A DNA stretch of 39,817 bases from Deinococcus sp. Arct2-2 (GTDB lineage: Bacteria > Deinococcota > Deinococci > Deinococcales > Deinococcaceae), in NCBI RefSeq assembly GCF_004801315.1, contig NZ_SSNW01000055.1, positions 1 through 39,817 of the forward strand, in the 5' to 3' direction. The translations under genes were made by a program, and so were the position numbers. Position 1 is the first letter of the stretch; each line of letters begins with the position of its first letter. The notes beneath the pieces were generated by a model. That model was given only the letters and a program-made list of their open reading frames with translations, was not told the DNA's origin and ran no database searches. Below, piece by piece: positions 7,738 to 15,676 of the stretch.

Positions 7738-8846
7738 GCGCCCGGCCCCCGTTGGAGCAGTATCTGCGCCGCGCGACCCGAGGGTTGTCTCGCCCACAAC
7801 GCCTCAAGGTGCGGGCCGAACTGGAAGAACACATCCTCGAGCGGGCGTGGGCCGCCCAGTGCGCGGGCCTAAACGAAGACCAGGCTCTGCAGGCGGCCCT
7901 CGACACCTTGGGGGATGCGGGCCAGGTGCGACGCGGGCTCCAAGCGGTTCATGTCGCCCCGCAGCTGTGGCGCTGGAGTGCCCTGACGCTGCTGCTGGGA
8001 GCCGTGACCCTGTTTCCAACCTTGACGGCCGCTCAGGTGCCGGTGCTCAACTCGTTTCCCACCCTCGCCTGTCTGGCGGACACCCGTGCCTGCTTGCCCA
8101 GCGCAGGGTGGTTGAATGTGGACAGCTTGACTGTGGCGCTCCGCCAGCTTGGCGTCACGGTGCGTCCTGTGAACGCAGCATCCGGAGCGGCGTTGCAGTT
8201 GGTCTTTCCCGGCAGCCGCGCCGTCACGGTACCCACCAGCCAGAACCTGGGCCGCAGTCCAGACCAGATCACGTCCAGCCGCTTCCTGTCCAGCAACGCG
8301 CTGGTGTACCTGCTGGCCGAGCAGTCCGGGCTGCCGGTGTCGCTGGAGGGCTGGATCAATCCTCAACTCCGGGTGGGCACGACCAAGTTGACCCTGGGCA
8401 CGGCCGCCACGCCCTTCGAGGCCTACGGGCTGTATACGGGCGCCCTGCTGGAAGGCTTGAGACGCTCTGCACCGCCCATGCCAGGGGTCACGCTGCACTG
8501 GGCGCGGGGCCCCATCAGCCCATTCACTCTGGAGGAGCGCCATACCCTTCAGGTTTCCGACACGCCCGGAACGGTGTATGGGCTGCTGACCCGCGATCCG
8601 TCCGGCGGCCTGTATCTGGACGCGGCTCCAGTGGATGGAAAGGGGCAGGTCACGCTGACAGCCCTATGGAAGGACATTCTCTTTGTGCCTCGTCTGGCGG
8701 ATGTCGAGCAGCTCATTCCACCCCGGCAACCCTTGGGACAGCAGAAGTACGCCCTGCTACTGCGGTTGACAGGCCGAGTCGATCCCGCCGTGCCGAATGT
8801 GCAGGCCACGGTGCCGTCCGGAGTGCGCAGTATCGCCGACCGCTGA
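7734..8846 (+). CDS. PadR-coupled membrane protein with large extracytoplasmic domain (module 1)
   Basis: A 370-aa protein starting in the ATGA overlap with PadR. Residues 1-80 form a helical cytoplasmic prefix (LEQYLRRATRGLSRPQRLKV, RAELEEHILERA, ALQAALDTLGDAGQVRRGL) resembling the prefix domain found in PadR-linked permeases and DUF1700-type proteins. A single membrane helix follows (WSALTLLLGAVTLFPTLTAA), then about 265 extracytoplasmic residues. Just outside the membrane are two cysteines (TLACLADTRACL) at positions shared with the paralogue at 21698-22777, which also shares the following ALRxxGV element. It probably senses or blocks something at the membrane and signals to the PadR, but no enzymatic motif is visible. 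Unlike its paralogue it is not followed by ABC transporter genes. Confidence 0.75.
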   Translation: MSARPPLEQYLRRATRGLSRPQRLKVRAELEEHILERAWAAQCAGLNEDQALQAALDTLGDAGQVRRGLQAVHVAPQLWRWSALTLLLGAVTLFPTLTAAQVPVLNSFPTLACLADTRACLPSAGWLNVDSLTVALRQLGVTVRPVNAASGAALQLVFPGSRAVTVPTSQNLGRSPDQITSSRFLSSNALVYLLAEQSGLPVSLEGWINPQLRVGTTKLTLGTAATPFEAYGLYTGALLEGLRRSAPPMPGVTLHWARGPISPFTLEERHTLQVSDTPGTVYGLLTRDPSGGLYLDAAPVDGKGQVTLTALWKDILFVPRLADVEQLIPPRQPLGQQKYALLLRLTGRVDPAVPNVQATVPSGVRSIADR

Positions 8847-9162
8847 AGAACTGCAACGGACGGTCTCCAGGCGGGTCGCACCCCGGATGCTGTCTGGGCT
8901 GGTGCAGGTGCGGGAGGAGGCAGGCCTTCCCGCAGATTTCCGGGGCCCGGGCCATCCTGCCTTCCACGCCTGGTCGGCACTGGGGAGCCCAACTGTTGAG
9001 CTCTTGTTCCTGTAACGTGAAGCATGGCCTTTTCTCACCAGAAGGAAGCCGTGGGGCAGAGGCGAAGAGAGCGCTTCAGTTGAGCACCACTGGGGCTCAT
9101 CGGTTCAACGTTGGAGAGGCCCTGCTTGGGCCAGCCCCCGAGCAGATCAGCCTGGAATTCCC
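8847..9162 (+). other. Stretch with a possible C-terminal gene fragment
   Basis: No intact gene. In one plus frame, about 8860-9015, the sequence reads RTVSRRVAPRMLSGLVQV, then REEAGLPADFRGPGHPAFHA and ends TVELLFL plus stop, which looks like a genuine C-terminus without its front part. The family is unknown. Confidence 0.25.
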
Positions 9163-9366
9163 ATGGGCGCAGTTGGCTGGAGTGGCCCCAGCACAGACGC
9201 GACCGCGACTTTCGGGCCAACGTTCACCGGTTCGCTCTCCCTCTGGGTGGTCTTGGCCTTCGTGTGCCCCGTGTTGCTGGTGATCGTGCGCTTTCGCCAG
9301 GTGACCTGGGCGTGGTGGGCCCTGGGCATGGGCGGTCTGGCCCTGCTGTTCTGGGAGCGGGTGTAG
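9163..9366 (+). CDS. Small membrane protein A (67 aa)
   Basis: Two hydrophobic segments separated by a short basic turn: LSLWVVLAFVCPVLLVIV, then RFRQ, then VTWAWWALGMGGLALLFW. The N-terminal part (STDATATFGPTFTGSL) matches the pattern of the protein at 9655-9858 (SSTDVVFSYSPSF), and both have the same two-helix plan, so they appear to be duplicates. It is the first of five consecutive tiny membrane-protein genes with gaps of a few bases. Role unknown; such proteins often assemble into or modulate larger membrane complexes. Confidence 0.55.
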   Translation: MGAVGWSGPSTDATATFGPTFTGSLSLWVVLAFVCPVLLVIVRFRQVTWAWWALGMGGLALLFWERV

Positions 9367-9369
9367 CAC

Positions 9370-9651
9370 TTGGAACACGAAGAGCAGAGAAAGAAAAGCG
9401 TCAGGCGTGCTCTGGCGGCGCTCGTGGGTCTGTGTGCTGTGGCTTTACTGCTGCTGACCTTGTACGCCCTTGCTTGGGTGTACTACGGCCCTTCGCTGGG
9501 TGCGTATTCAGCTGGCCCCGCCTGGGCGGCCTTGGGGACAGCGCTGGCCACTGCCCTGATAACTTGGGGGGCTGTCCAGCTCTGGAAGGGCAGACAGGAC
9601 AGGGGCGCGATTGACACCCGGAACCTGGAACCCGGCGAAGAGGACGTGTAG
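9370..9651 (+). CDS. Small membrane protein B (93 aa)
   Basis: Starts at a TTG three bases after protein A stops. The order is charged N-terminus (EHEEQRKKSVRR), helix 1 (ALVGLCAVALLLLTLYALAW), a polar loop, helix 2 (AWAALGTALATALITWGAVQ) and a charged tail with LWKGRQDRG. It is related to the protein at 9855-10067: both have GLCAV, LYAL, a glycine-containing loop, a second hydrophobic segment ending in GAV, then LWK. Both probably place their termini in the cytoplasm. No known family is recognised. Confidence 0.55.
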   Translation: MEHEEQRKKSVRRALAALVGLCAVALLLLTLYALAWVYYGPSLGAYSAGPAWAALGTALATALITWGAVQLWKGRQDRGAIDTRNLEPGEEDV

Positions 9652-9654
9652 GCC

Positions 9655-9858
9655 GTGGCCGCGTCAGGCCTCGAAGTTCCTACCGGGTACTCTTCCAGCA
9701 CAGACGTCGTGTTTTCGTATAGCCCTTCCTTCGCGTGGCTTCTCTTGGCCACTGGCGTGCTGCTGTTGCTGGCCTTCGTGTTTCGCCGGAAGCTGTGGGC
9801 ACGGCGGGTGCTGCTGACGCTGGCGGGGCTGTGCTTCGTGGGCGCGTGGCTGCTATGA
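9655..9858 (+). CDS. Small membrane protein A' (67 aa)
   Basis: GTG start at 9655, three bases after the stop of protein B. Two hydrophobic segments (FAWLLLATGVLLLLAFVF, then RRKLWARR, then VLLTLAGLCFVGAWLL) follow a polar N-terminus. It is a probable duplicate of the protein at 9163-9366. Its stop codon overlaps the ATG of the next gene (ATGA), so it is translationally coupled to B'. Confidence 0.55.
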   Translation: MAASGLEVPTGYSSSTDVVFSYSPSFAWLLLATGVLLLLAFVFRRKLWARRVLLTLAGLCFVGAWLL

Positions 9859-10067
9859 CGTCGTTGAAGTGGGGTGCCGCCTTCCTCGGACTGTGTGCCG
9901 TGCTGTGCCTCTGTGCGGCGGTCATCACTGCTCTATACGCCTTAGTGGTCTGGTCTTCCGGTGAAAATCGAGTTGCTGCCCGTGCAGGGACGCTCGCAGT
10001 GTTGCTGGCGGTTCTAGGCGTGACTGGAGGGGCCGTGGCTCGGCGGCTCTGGAAGGACAGCGAGTGA
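9855..10067 (+). CDS. Small membrane protein B' (70 aa)
   Basis: The ATG at 9855 is embedded in the stop of A'. Two hydrophobic segments (GAAFLGLCAVLCLCAAVITA, and AGTLAVLLAVLGVTGGAVAR) end in RRLWKDSE. It is related to protein B at 9370-9651, from which it differs mainly by a shorter N-terminus and tail. The A-B-A'-B' order means the pair was duplicated as a unit. Confidence 0.55.
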   Translation: MTSLKWGAAFLGLCAVLCLCAAVITALYALVVWSSGENRVAARAGTLAVLLAVLGVTGGAVARRLWKDSE

Positions 10068-10154
10068 TAGGCCGCGTGCCTGCGGAGGGAAAGCAGGCAT
10101 CAGCGCGTCTCACATGCGGGAGCAGACCGGACGAACAAGCCGGGAGGAGAACGC

Positions 10155-10358
10155 GTGAAGAACTTGGGTTGGCCTGTGCTGCTGGTGCTGGTGGGGATTG
10201 GGTTACTGGTCTGGGCTGCACTCGACCACTTTTTTCAGGGCTCAACCACCGCGCCACTCGGGGGGATCTGGCCGGGGGTGATCCTGATCGTGGTTGGCAT
10301 TGGAGTTGTGTTGAGGACGGCGCTTAAGCGCAGGGCCAACGGCGAAGAGGAGACGTAG
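10155..10358 (+). CDS. Small membrane protein C, LiaI/DUF5668-like (67 aa)
   Basis: GTG start preceded by GGGAGGAG at good spacing, the best ribosome-binding site of this cluster. Helix 1 WPVLLVLVGIGLLVWAAL, a polar loop with QGSTTAPLGG, helix 2 IWPGVILIVVGIGVVLRTAL, and a charged tail RRANGEEET. The double 'W P..l....G..ll' plan resembles DUF5668/LiaI-type two-helix proteins of envelope-stress operons, but that is a structural resemblance only. A degraded copy of its middle part lies at 14949-15017. Confidence 0.6.
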   Translation: MKNLGWPVLLVLVGIGLLVWAALDHFFQGSTTAPLGGIWPGVILIVVGIGVVLRTALKRRANGEEET

Positions 10359-10736
10359 TCTGGTGGCCGATGCTCCCCTTGGGCCGTGCACCCGGCACGG
10401 GTAACCCGTACTGGATGGGGCGACGTCAGCACGCTCTGTGATTCGCATGGTCGCTTGTATGAGCGCGCACTCTTGCGGTGAGCCCATGCAGCTGACGCCT
10501 GCCCAGCACGAGGGTCAGTCGTCGGGCGGCCAGCAAGCGCTGCCTCACCGGGTGGATGGGAGCGACCCGTGGAGGCACTCGCAGGCGCGTAAGACCGCCT
10601 CGAGACCGATCAGCTTCCTCCGTATCGCGCGCTCAGCGCTGATTTCCCGCCGGTCAGCGTCCGGCAGCAATACGTGTACTGACGCTGCCCCAGCCGTCTC
10701 CGAACGTCATTGACGAGTGTGCTGCCGTGCCGAGCG
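10359..10736. other. Intergenic stretch with a possible minus-strand remnant
   Basis: No intact gene. On the minus strand, about 10545-10710, one frame reads LLPDADRREISAERAIRRK then LIGLEAVLRACECLHGSLP before a stop, which looks protein-like but has no ATG and no known family. It could be a tiny gene with a TTG start or a remnant. Confidence 0.25.
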
Positions 10737-11441
10737 CTACAGTAAACCTTTCACCACAATCCAACTCCCTCCCAGAACGGCCAGGCTCAACACCAACGGT
10801 CGGATTCGCTCTGCAGGAATCTTGACAGCGAGCACCCCTCCCCCCGCCACGCCGAGCAACAAGCCGATCCAAGGCAGGTGATGGATGTCGGGGGCACCTA
10901 GACTCAAGAGCGTCACCGTATTTACCCCGATGCCAAAGAGTTGAAGGGGCGGCCGAATGCTCGTCACGGGCCACTTTGCGTGAATGGCATACATCGCCAC
11001 AGCGGGCCCAGCGAGGCCACCTGCCACGTTCATAGCCGCACTGACGACGCCTGCACCAAGCGCACCGGCCACACCATTCAGTCGGGTCGTCCGGACGCCG
11101 AAGGCCAGAAGGGCGGCACTCAGGATTGTGAGCGTGCCGGCGATGACCAGCAGCACGTCCGGACGGACCTGCTTCACCCAGGAGGCCAACAGGGGCGCCA
11201 CGAGCAACGAAGGCAGCAGCAAGCTCAACGCATCTTTGAGGCGGGCGCCTCTCACTTCACGCACCAAGTAAATGACATTGAGGATCAGGGAGAGCAAGAC
11301 CACCTGCTTGATGCCCTCCGCTGGCCCGAATACTTGAATGAGGAGCGGTGCACAGAGGAGCGCGAATCCCATGCCCGCCACGCCCTGAATCACAGCGCTC
11401 AGCGCCACCAGACCGCTGACGAGCAGCACTTCAGGATTCAT
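10737..11441 (-). CDS. TauE/SafE family membrane transporter
   Basis: A 234-aa polytopic protein with seven or eight hydrophobic segments. It opens with VLLVSGLVALSAVIQGVAGMGFALLCAPLL, shown only to illustrate the first two helices and the family's G.G.G-type loop. A second repeat around AALGAGVVSAAMN and VAGGLAGPAVAMY contains the internal duplication typical of TauE/SafE proteins (G..sG..g...Gi.Gp). Members export sulfite, sulfoacetate or other small organosulfur anions across the inner membrane. The substrate cannot be told from sequence. ATG start at 11441. It is divergent from the MFS gene. Confidence 0.88.
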   Translation of the reverse strand: MNPEVLLVSGLVALSAVIQGVAGMGFALLCAPLLIQVFGPAEGIKQVVLLSLILNVIYLVREVRGARLKDALSLLLPSLLVAPLLASWVKQVRPDVLLVIAGTLTILSAALLAFGVRTTRLNGVAGALGAGVVSAAMNVAGGLAGPAVAMYAIHAKWPVTSIRPPLQLFGIGVNTVTLLSLGAPDIHHLPWIGLLLGVAGGGVLAVKIPAERIRPLVLSLAVLGGSWIVVKGLL

Positions 11442-11660
11442 GGGGCATCTTAGCCGATCGGATTGTCGCAGCAGCTGGAGTGCATGTCAGGGAACGGCAC
11501 ATGGATGGGGCGAGGCTTGAAGGGAATCAAGGAAGTAGGGCTTGACCGAGCGAAAGCCGAAATTCTGTTCAACTTGCCTGAGAGCCAACTGCTCTCCACC
11601 GAAGATTTTTTCGGATGGGCTCCGGAGTCAATCTCTATCCGCGGTACTGTTGGACAACGA

Positions 11661-12908
11661 ATGACCCGTGCCCTGCAGTCCTCTTCATTTCGGCGCTTGT
11701 GGGCCTCCGAAACCCTGGCGGTCTCCGGACAGCAGGTCTCCGTCCTGGCCCTTCCCTTGCTCGCCGTGACCACCCTGCAGGCCACCCCAGCGCAGATGGG
11801 GGCGCTGGTCGCGCTGCAGGGTCTCCCGATCCTGCTCTTCAGCCTGTATGCGGGGCTGCTGGTTGACCGGGTCCACCGCGTGCGCCTGATGGCGGCCGTC
11901 AATGTGGCGCGCGCGGCGGCCGTGGCCGGTCTGCTGGTCGCGGCCCTGCTGAATGCCCTGAGCTTCGGGCTGCTGTGCGTCGTCGCGTTCGCCCTCGGTG
12001 CCCTGGGCGTCATTTACAATGTGGCCTATCAATCCGTGGTGCCAGATTTGGTTCCTCAAGGCGCTTTGGCCGACGCCAACGCGAAACTGGAAACCTCACG
12101 CTCGGGGGCCGACGGGGTGGGTCCAGGGGTGGCGGGCTGGCTGCTCGGTGCGGCTGGATACACTGCGGCACTTGGCCTGAACGCCGTCGTCTACTTGCTC
12201 AGCGCGCTGGCCCTCTTCCGGATGCCGCACACTCGCCGGAGGGCGCCCCCCTCTGGGTCAGTCACCGGCCAAGTGCGCGAGGGATTCAGCTATGTGCTGT
12301 CTCATCCCGTCATCCGGCCCTTGATGCTGTGCGCGGCCACGTTGAATCTCGCCAAGGGGATCCTGGACGCGGTGCTGGTGTACTACCTGGCCAAGACCCT
12401 GTCCCTGACCCCCACGCAGATTGGGCTGGTGTTCATGGGCAGCAACGCGGGTTTTCTGTGTGGCGCCCTGTTCGGAGAGCGGCTGGCCCAGCGGCTGGGA
12501 ATCGGTCGCGCTTCGGTTCTGGGCGCCGCCCTGGCCGGGCTGGGCCTGCTGCTGTTGCCTGCTGCCACCGGCGCCGGTGCGCTGGCCCTCCCGCTCTTTG
12601 TGGTGGCCCGGTTCATCTTCGGGTTTGGCGAGTTGATGTTCTACGTGCAGCACATCACGCTACGCCAATCGGTCACGCCCGACCACCTGCAGGGGCGCAT
12701 GCATTCGGTCATTCGGTTTCTGGCGGGCGGAATGTTCCCTATCGGCGCGTTGCTCGGTGGCCTGCTGGGTCAGCGCTTCGGACAAACGCCCGCGCTGCTG
12801 ATTGCCGGCGCGGTGGGCAGCGCCAGTGCCCTGTGGCTTTTGCGCTCCGCTGTGCCGGCCCTCCACCACCGCCTGCCGTCCGCAGTGGATGCAGCAGCCG
12901 ACGGATGA
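11661..12908 (+). CDS. MFS exporter (MFS_3 / EntS-like)
   Basis: A 415-aa transporter with about 12 hydrophobic helices, the usual length. The N-terminus RALQSSSFRRLWASETLAV and the loop GLLVDRVHRVRLMAAVN (the MFS motif A position, 'G.l.DR..rr.') are typical of the macrolide/enterobactin-exporter branch, as is the AYQSVVPDLVPQGALADANA segment between helices 4 and 5. It probably exports a hydrophobic compound or siderophore by proton antiport. The frame is open 66 codons further upstream to 11463, but that part has no membrane character, so the ATG at 11661 is preferred. Upstream signals are weak. Confidence 0.88.
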   Translation: MTRALQSSSFRRLWASETLAVSGQQVSVLALPLLAVTTLQATPAQMGALVALQGLPILLFSLYAGLLVDRVHRVRLMAAVNVARAAAVAGLLVAALLNALSFGLLCVVAFALGALGVIYNVAYQSVVPDLVPQGALADANAKLETSRSGADGVGPGVAGWLLGAAGYTAALGLNAVVYLLSALALFRMPHTRRRAPPSGSVTGQVREGFSYVLSHPVIRPLMLCAATLNLAKGILDAVLVYYLAKTLSLTPTQIGLVFMGSNAGFLCGALFGERLAQRLGIGRASVLGAALAGLGLLLLPAATGAGALALPLFVVARFIFGFGELMFYVQHITLRQSVTPDHLQGRMHSVIRFLAGGMFPIGALLGGLLGQRFGQTPALLIAGAVGSASALWLLRSAVPALHHRLPSAVDAAADG

Positions 12909-13613
12909 CCGCGTCATCAAGAGACGTGGAACGTGGAGCGGTCACGGGCTGAGGGTCACGAATCTCAGACGGTGCGCGAGGACGTTCAGCACGGCCGCGA
13001 GAAGGTCGATGTCAGAGATGTGTGCGTGTGGATCGAGGGGTCTCCGAAAATATGGGGCGTCATCCACTGATTTGGCGTAGTGACAGCGGCGGGAAGTGGC
13101 AGTCCAATAAGCTGGAGAGGGCTGATTCCACCGTCTTTCCTGCACGCTTACCCCGGTCTGTCAACCCCTTTCCGCGGTGGATAGACCTATTGTGTTCAAA
13201 ATTTACCGCGTGCACGGATAGGCAGCGGCAGCAAGAGCGGCGCGAGAGGGACGGATTTGACATTGCCCGGAAGAACAGAGAATGCGCCCAGTCGAGGACG
13301 ACTGCGCCCTGTTGAGGTGAATCCCGTTGTCTGGGGTCAAGACGTCAGCAGAGGCGTCAATACCCCACAGCACTCCCGCAAGCAATGGGCAAGTTCTCAG
13401 GAACTGATCTCTGACCGATCAATCCCCATATGTGGTGACTCCACGCAGTCTGATGCCCTACTCTTCCTCTACGCACAGCTCCGCTCAGCCTCCTTATCCA
13501 AGCACATCTGGGTGGGCGATCCGAACGGTCTGGGCAGCAACGCTCCCACGCCGACCAACATCAGCCCCGGTCTACGCATTCTTGACCCTCCAGCACATTA
13601 GGCGGTACCCTTC
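12909..13613. other. 700-bp stretch without an intact gene
   Basis: No convincing gene. On the minus strand, 12942-13074, a 43-codon frame beginning at a GTG reads VDDAPYFRRPLDPHAHISDI, then DLLAAVLNVLAHRLRF; it looks protein-like but has no ribosome-binding site and no known family. The right 95 bases (from 13518) belong to the duplicated unit that includes the first lipoprotein gene. Confidence 0.3.
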
Positions 13614-14114
13614 ATGACCCCTCTGACCCCCCACCGCTCCGCGCCAACCCGCAAGTTCCTTCAGACCACCGTAATCGGGGCGGGACTGTTGATCCTCACT
13701 GCCTGTAACGCCTTCGCTCCACCGACTGCTCAGTCACAGCTTAATAAGTGCATTCGGGACGCGTGCAAGGTGTTTCAGCTGGTGGGGAACGTCGGGTCGC
13801 CCCGCATCTACCTCACCCCCAGCGACGACCTGATGCGAGCCTACCTTGCCACCTTCCAAATGACGCGTGAACAGTTCGCCGCGTCCGCCGCAGGCAAAGC
13901 TTTTGTCGCCCAACACACTTTTATTGGGTCCAAAGTGACCGGTGGCACGTATCAAAATTTAGCGGGCCAATCGTATACGTTCACCTGTGCGGATTCGACG
14001 TCCACGGATCGGTACAGGTGTGTCGTTGGTGGAAAACGTGCCGCGTTCGAATTGCCCATGATGGAGGTGACCGACGGTACCCTCATGATTCTCGACGGCA
14101 TTCTCGGCGACTGA
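13614..14114 (+). CDS. FAS1-like lipoprotein, copy 1
   Basis: A 166-aa lipoprotein: charged N-terminus (HRSAPTRK), hydrophobic stretch and lipobox LTAC with Cys31, so it should be lipidated and anchored to a membrane. The mature part resembles one fasciclin (FAS1) domain: YLTPSDDLMRAYLATFQMT, then REQFAASAAGKAFVAQHTFI and GSKVTGGTYQNLAGQSYTFT follow the family order 'PtdeAF..l', 'l..vl.yHvv.g', 't..G..lt'. FAS1 domains mediate adhesion. Two Cys pairs (CIRDAC; TCADS...RCVVGG) are conserved in the second copy. The FAS1 assignment rests on pattern only. It ends LMILDGILGD, like its twin. Confidence 0.7.
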   Translation: MTPLTPHRSAPTRKFLQTTVIGAGLLILTACNAFAPPTAQSQLNKCIRDACKVFQLVGNVGSPRIYLTPSDDLMRAYLATFQMTREQFAASAAGKAFVAQHTFIGSKVTGGTYQNLAGQSYTFTCADSTSTDRYRCVVGGKRAAFELPMMEVTDGTLMILDGILGD

Positions 14115-14231
14115 ACAAGGTGGAGAGCACTGGACGATCCGAACGGTCTAGGCAGCAACGTGCCCATTCCAACCAACATCAGCCCCGGTCTACGCATTCT
14201 TGACCCTCGAGCACTCCAGGCGGCACCCTTC

Positions 14232-14738
14232 ATGACCCCTCTGACACACCACCGCTCCGCTCCAACTCGCAAATTCCTTCAGACCACCGTGATCGCGGCG
14301 GGACTCCTCGTTTTCACCGCCTGTGAACGCTACTCTTTGGTTCCACGAACCGCCCAGTCAGAACTCAATGGGTGCCTTCGGGAGGCTTGCAAGATTTTTC
14401 AGTTGGTGGGGAACACTGGGTCACCACGCATCTACCTGATCACGCGAGACGACCTGATGCGAGCTCACCTCCAGACGCTCAACATGACTGGTGAACAATT
14501 CGCACAGTCTGCTCTCGGCAAAGCTTTTGTCGCTCAACACACTTTTATTGGGTCTCGAGTGACCAGTGGCACGTATCAGAATGTAGCCGGCCAATCCTAT
14601 ACGTTCACCTGTGCCGAGCCGACGCCCCCAGATCGGCACGATTGTGTTATTGGTGGGAAATTTGCCAGGTTTGATTTTCCACCCGTTCCCATCCCAGACG
14701 GCGCCCTCATGATTCTTGACGGCATTCTCGGCGACTGA
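14232..14738 (+). CDS. FAS1-like lipoprotein, copy 2
   Basis: A tandem paralogue (168 aa) of the preceding gene with the same start context, the same lipobox position (FTAC, Cys31), the same Cys pairs and the identical ending LMILDGILGD. The best-conserved stretch is GKAFVAQHTFIGS plus TYQN.AGQSYTFTCA. The variable parts are the linker after the lipobox and the segment around residues 135-150. This pattern fits duplication followed by divergence of an exposed surface. The ATG at 14232 corresponds exactly to that of copy 1. Confidence 0.7.
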   Translation: MTPLTHHRSAPTRKFLQTTVIAAGLLVFTACERYSLVPRTAQSELNGCLREACKIFQLVGNTGSPRIYLITRDDLMRAHLQTLNMTGEQFAQSALGKAFVAQHTFIGSRVTSGTYQNVAGQSYTFTCAEPTPPDRHDCVIGGKFARFDFPPVPIPDGALMILDGILGD

Positions 14739-14948
14739 AGGAGTGGCTCGAGCACTGGCCTGAACACAACCATCCGGTGTCCTCCCAAGCAGAGAACCTG
14801 CAAGGAATGCTTCCCGCGTTGCTCGCGCCTTCAAAGCATCACTGGAGAGGGCGCCGCGGCTCTGAAAGGACAGTGGGCGAGAGGCTGCATGGCTGCGGTG
14901 AAGGCAGGACTGGGTTGACTCGTGTGGACAGGAGTCAACGCTCTGGCG
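14739..14948. other. No gene seen
   Basis: Nothing recognisable between the second lipoprotein and the relic of the small membrane gene. Confidence 0.3.
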
Positions 14949-15017
14949 CAGGGCTTGACCACCGCGCCACTTGGGGGCCTCTGGCCGGACGTGGCGGTCG
15001 GCAGTGGAGTGCGTTGA
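14949..15017 (+). pseudogene. Relic of small membrane protein C
   Basis: In frame it reads QGLTTAPLGGLWPDV, then AVGSGVR and a stop. The intact gene at 10155-10358 has QGSTTAPLGGIWPGV followed by ILIVVGIGVVLR. DNA similarity continues past the stop for some tens of bases. The front half of the gene is not recognisable. It therefore looks like a decayed copy of that gene located 4.8 kb away. Confidence 0.65.
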
Positions 15018-15214
15018 GAACCCAGGGAAGGCGGCCAGGCAGACAGCAGCGAAAGGAAGCCCGTGGCCAGCACGCCTCCGCGTCCTCTCAGCAGCGGGGG
15101 CAACAGGTTCCGCAACCTTTCGTGGTCGCCCATGGGACGGGCCAGGGGAGCAAGGTGAAATCCATCTGACACGTCCTGGGTGGTAGAGCTCTTCCCAGTC
15201 CTGCGCCAGACGTT

Positions 15215-15646
15215 GTGCCCGTCTTTGTTCCCCAGCGGAGTGGGGCACTGCTCTCTTTCCTGCTGTTCAGCTCCTCTTGGGCGACGGCCGAGCGAACCAT
15301 GTTGACCTTTGATCCACCCACGTGGGAGACGTTGCTCCAGATTCAAGACGAAGCCCCCGGATTCGCGGGTCTCGCCGGGTTCTGCCCCGACGGCAGTGTC
15401 ATGTTCGGCACCGTTTTTCCCACGCTCGCCTAGGCTACTCAGGAGGCTGCAGAACGCAGCCCTCTGCTCACCGGCCTCAAGCGGTGTTCTCAAGTTGTCA
15501 CCCGGCAGTACAGTGTGCGCACCCTCGTTGGGGTGGCGCAGCAGGTATTGGACACCAACCCGGCGGCCACCGTGTACGCCGAAGTAGTCGCTCCACGGCA
15601 GGCGCCGGTAGCCAGTCAATGGACTTCCACTCAAGGCAGGCGTTGA
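15215..15646 (+). pseudogene. Exported protein gene split by an in-frame TAG
   Basis: A GTG at 15215 begins a signal-peptide-like N-terminus (SGALLSFLLFSSSWATA). The mature part then reads LTFDPPTWETLLQIQDEAPG, FAGLAGFCPDGSVMFGTVF, and PTLA followed by TAG at 15431-15433. Without any frame change the next codons read ATQEAAERSPLLTGLKRC, SQVVTRQYSVRTLVGVAQQV, LDTNPAATVYAEVVAP to a TGA at 15644-15646. One point mutation thus separates two halves of a sensible protein. The pattern (PGFAG...DG.v..., then R..QYS...L) recalls the N-terminal domain of some exported bacterial proteins, but I cannot name the family. Its 3' end coincides with one copy of the 15-bp repeat at 15615-15629, so the C-terminus may also be cut. 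Confidence 0.55.
15615..15629. repeat. 15-bp inverted-repeat unit, copy 1
   Basis: GTCAATGGACTTCCA; reverse complement of the unit at 16359-16373 with one mismatch. Confidence 0.6.
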
Positions 15647-15676
15647 GGCTGGGTGGCCACGTGGCATGCTGACCCT

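Larger units (their letters stand above)
13518..14738 (+). repeat. Tandem duplication of a lipoprotein gene with its upstream region
   Basis: Two units with a period of about 617 bases (13518 to 14134, and 14135 to 14738). About 95 bases ahead of each ATG are nearly identical (both contain CAACATCAGCCCCGGTCTAC and CGCATTCTTGACCCTC), showing that the promoter region was duplicated together with the gene. Confidence 0.85.

Noticed and set aside
7619..9283. Very long plus-strand frame overlapping the PadR module
   Set aside because: It is a shadow frame: Gly/Arg/Pro-rich nonsense, whereas the PadR and membrane-protein frames have clear family motifs and start signals.
11463..11660. N-terminal extension of the MFS protein
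   Set aside because: The added 66 residues lack membrane or domain character and the family normally begins near the ATG at 11661.
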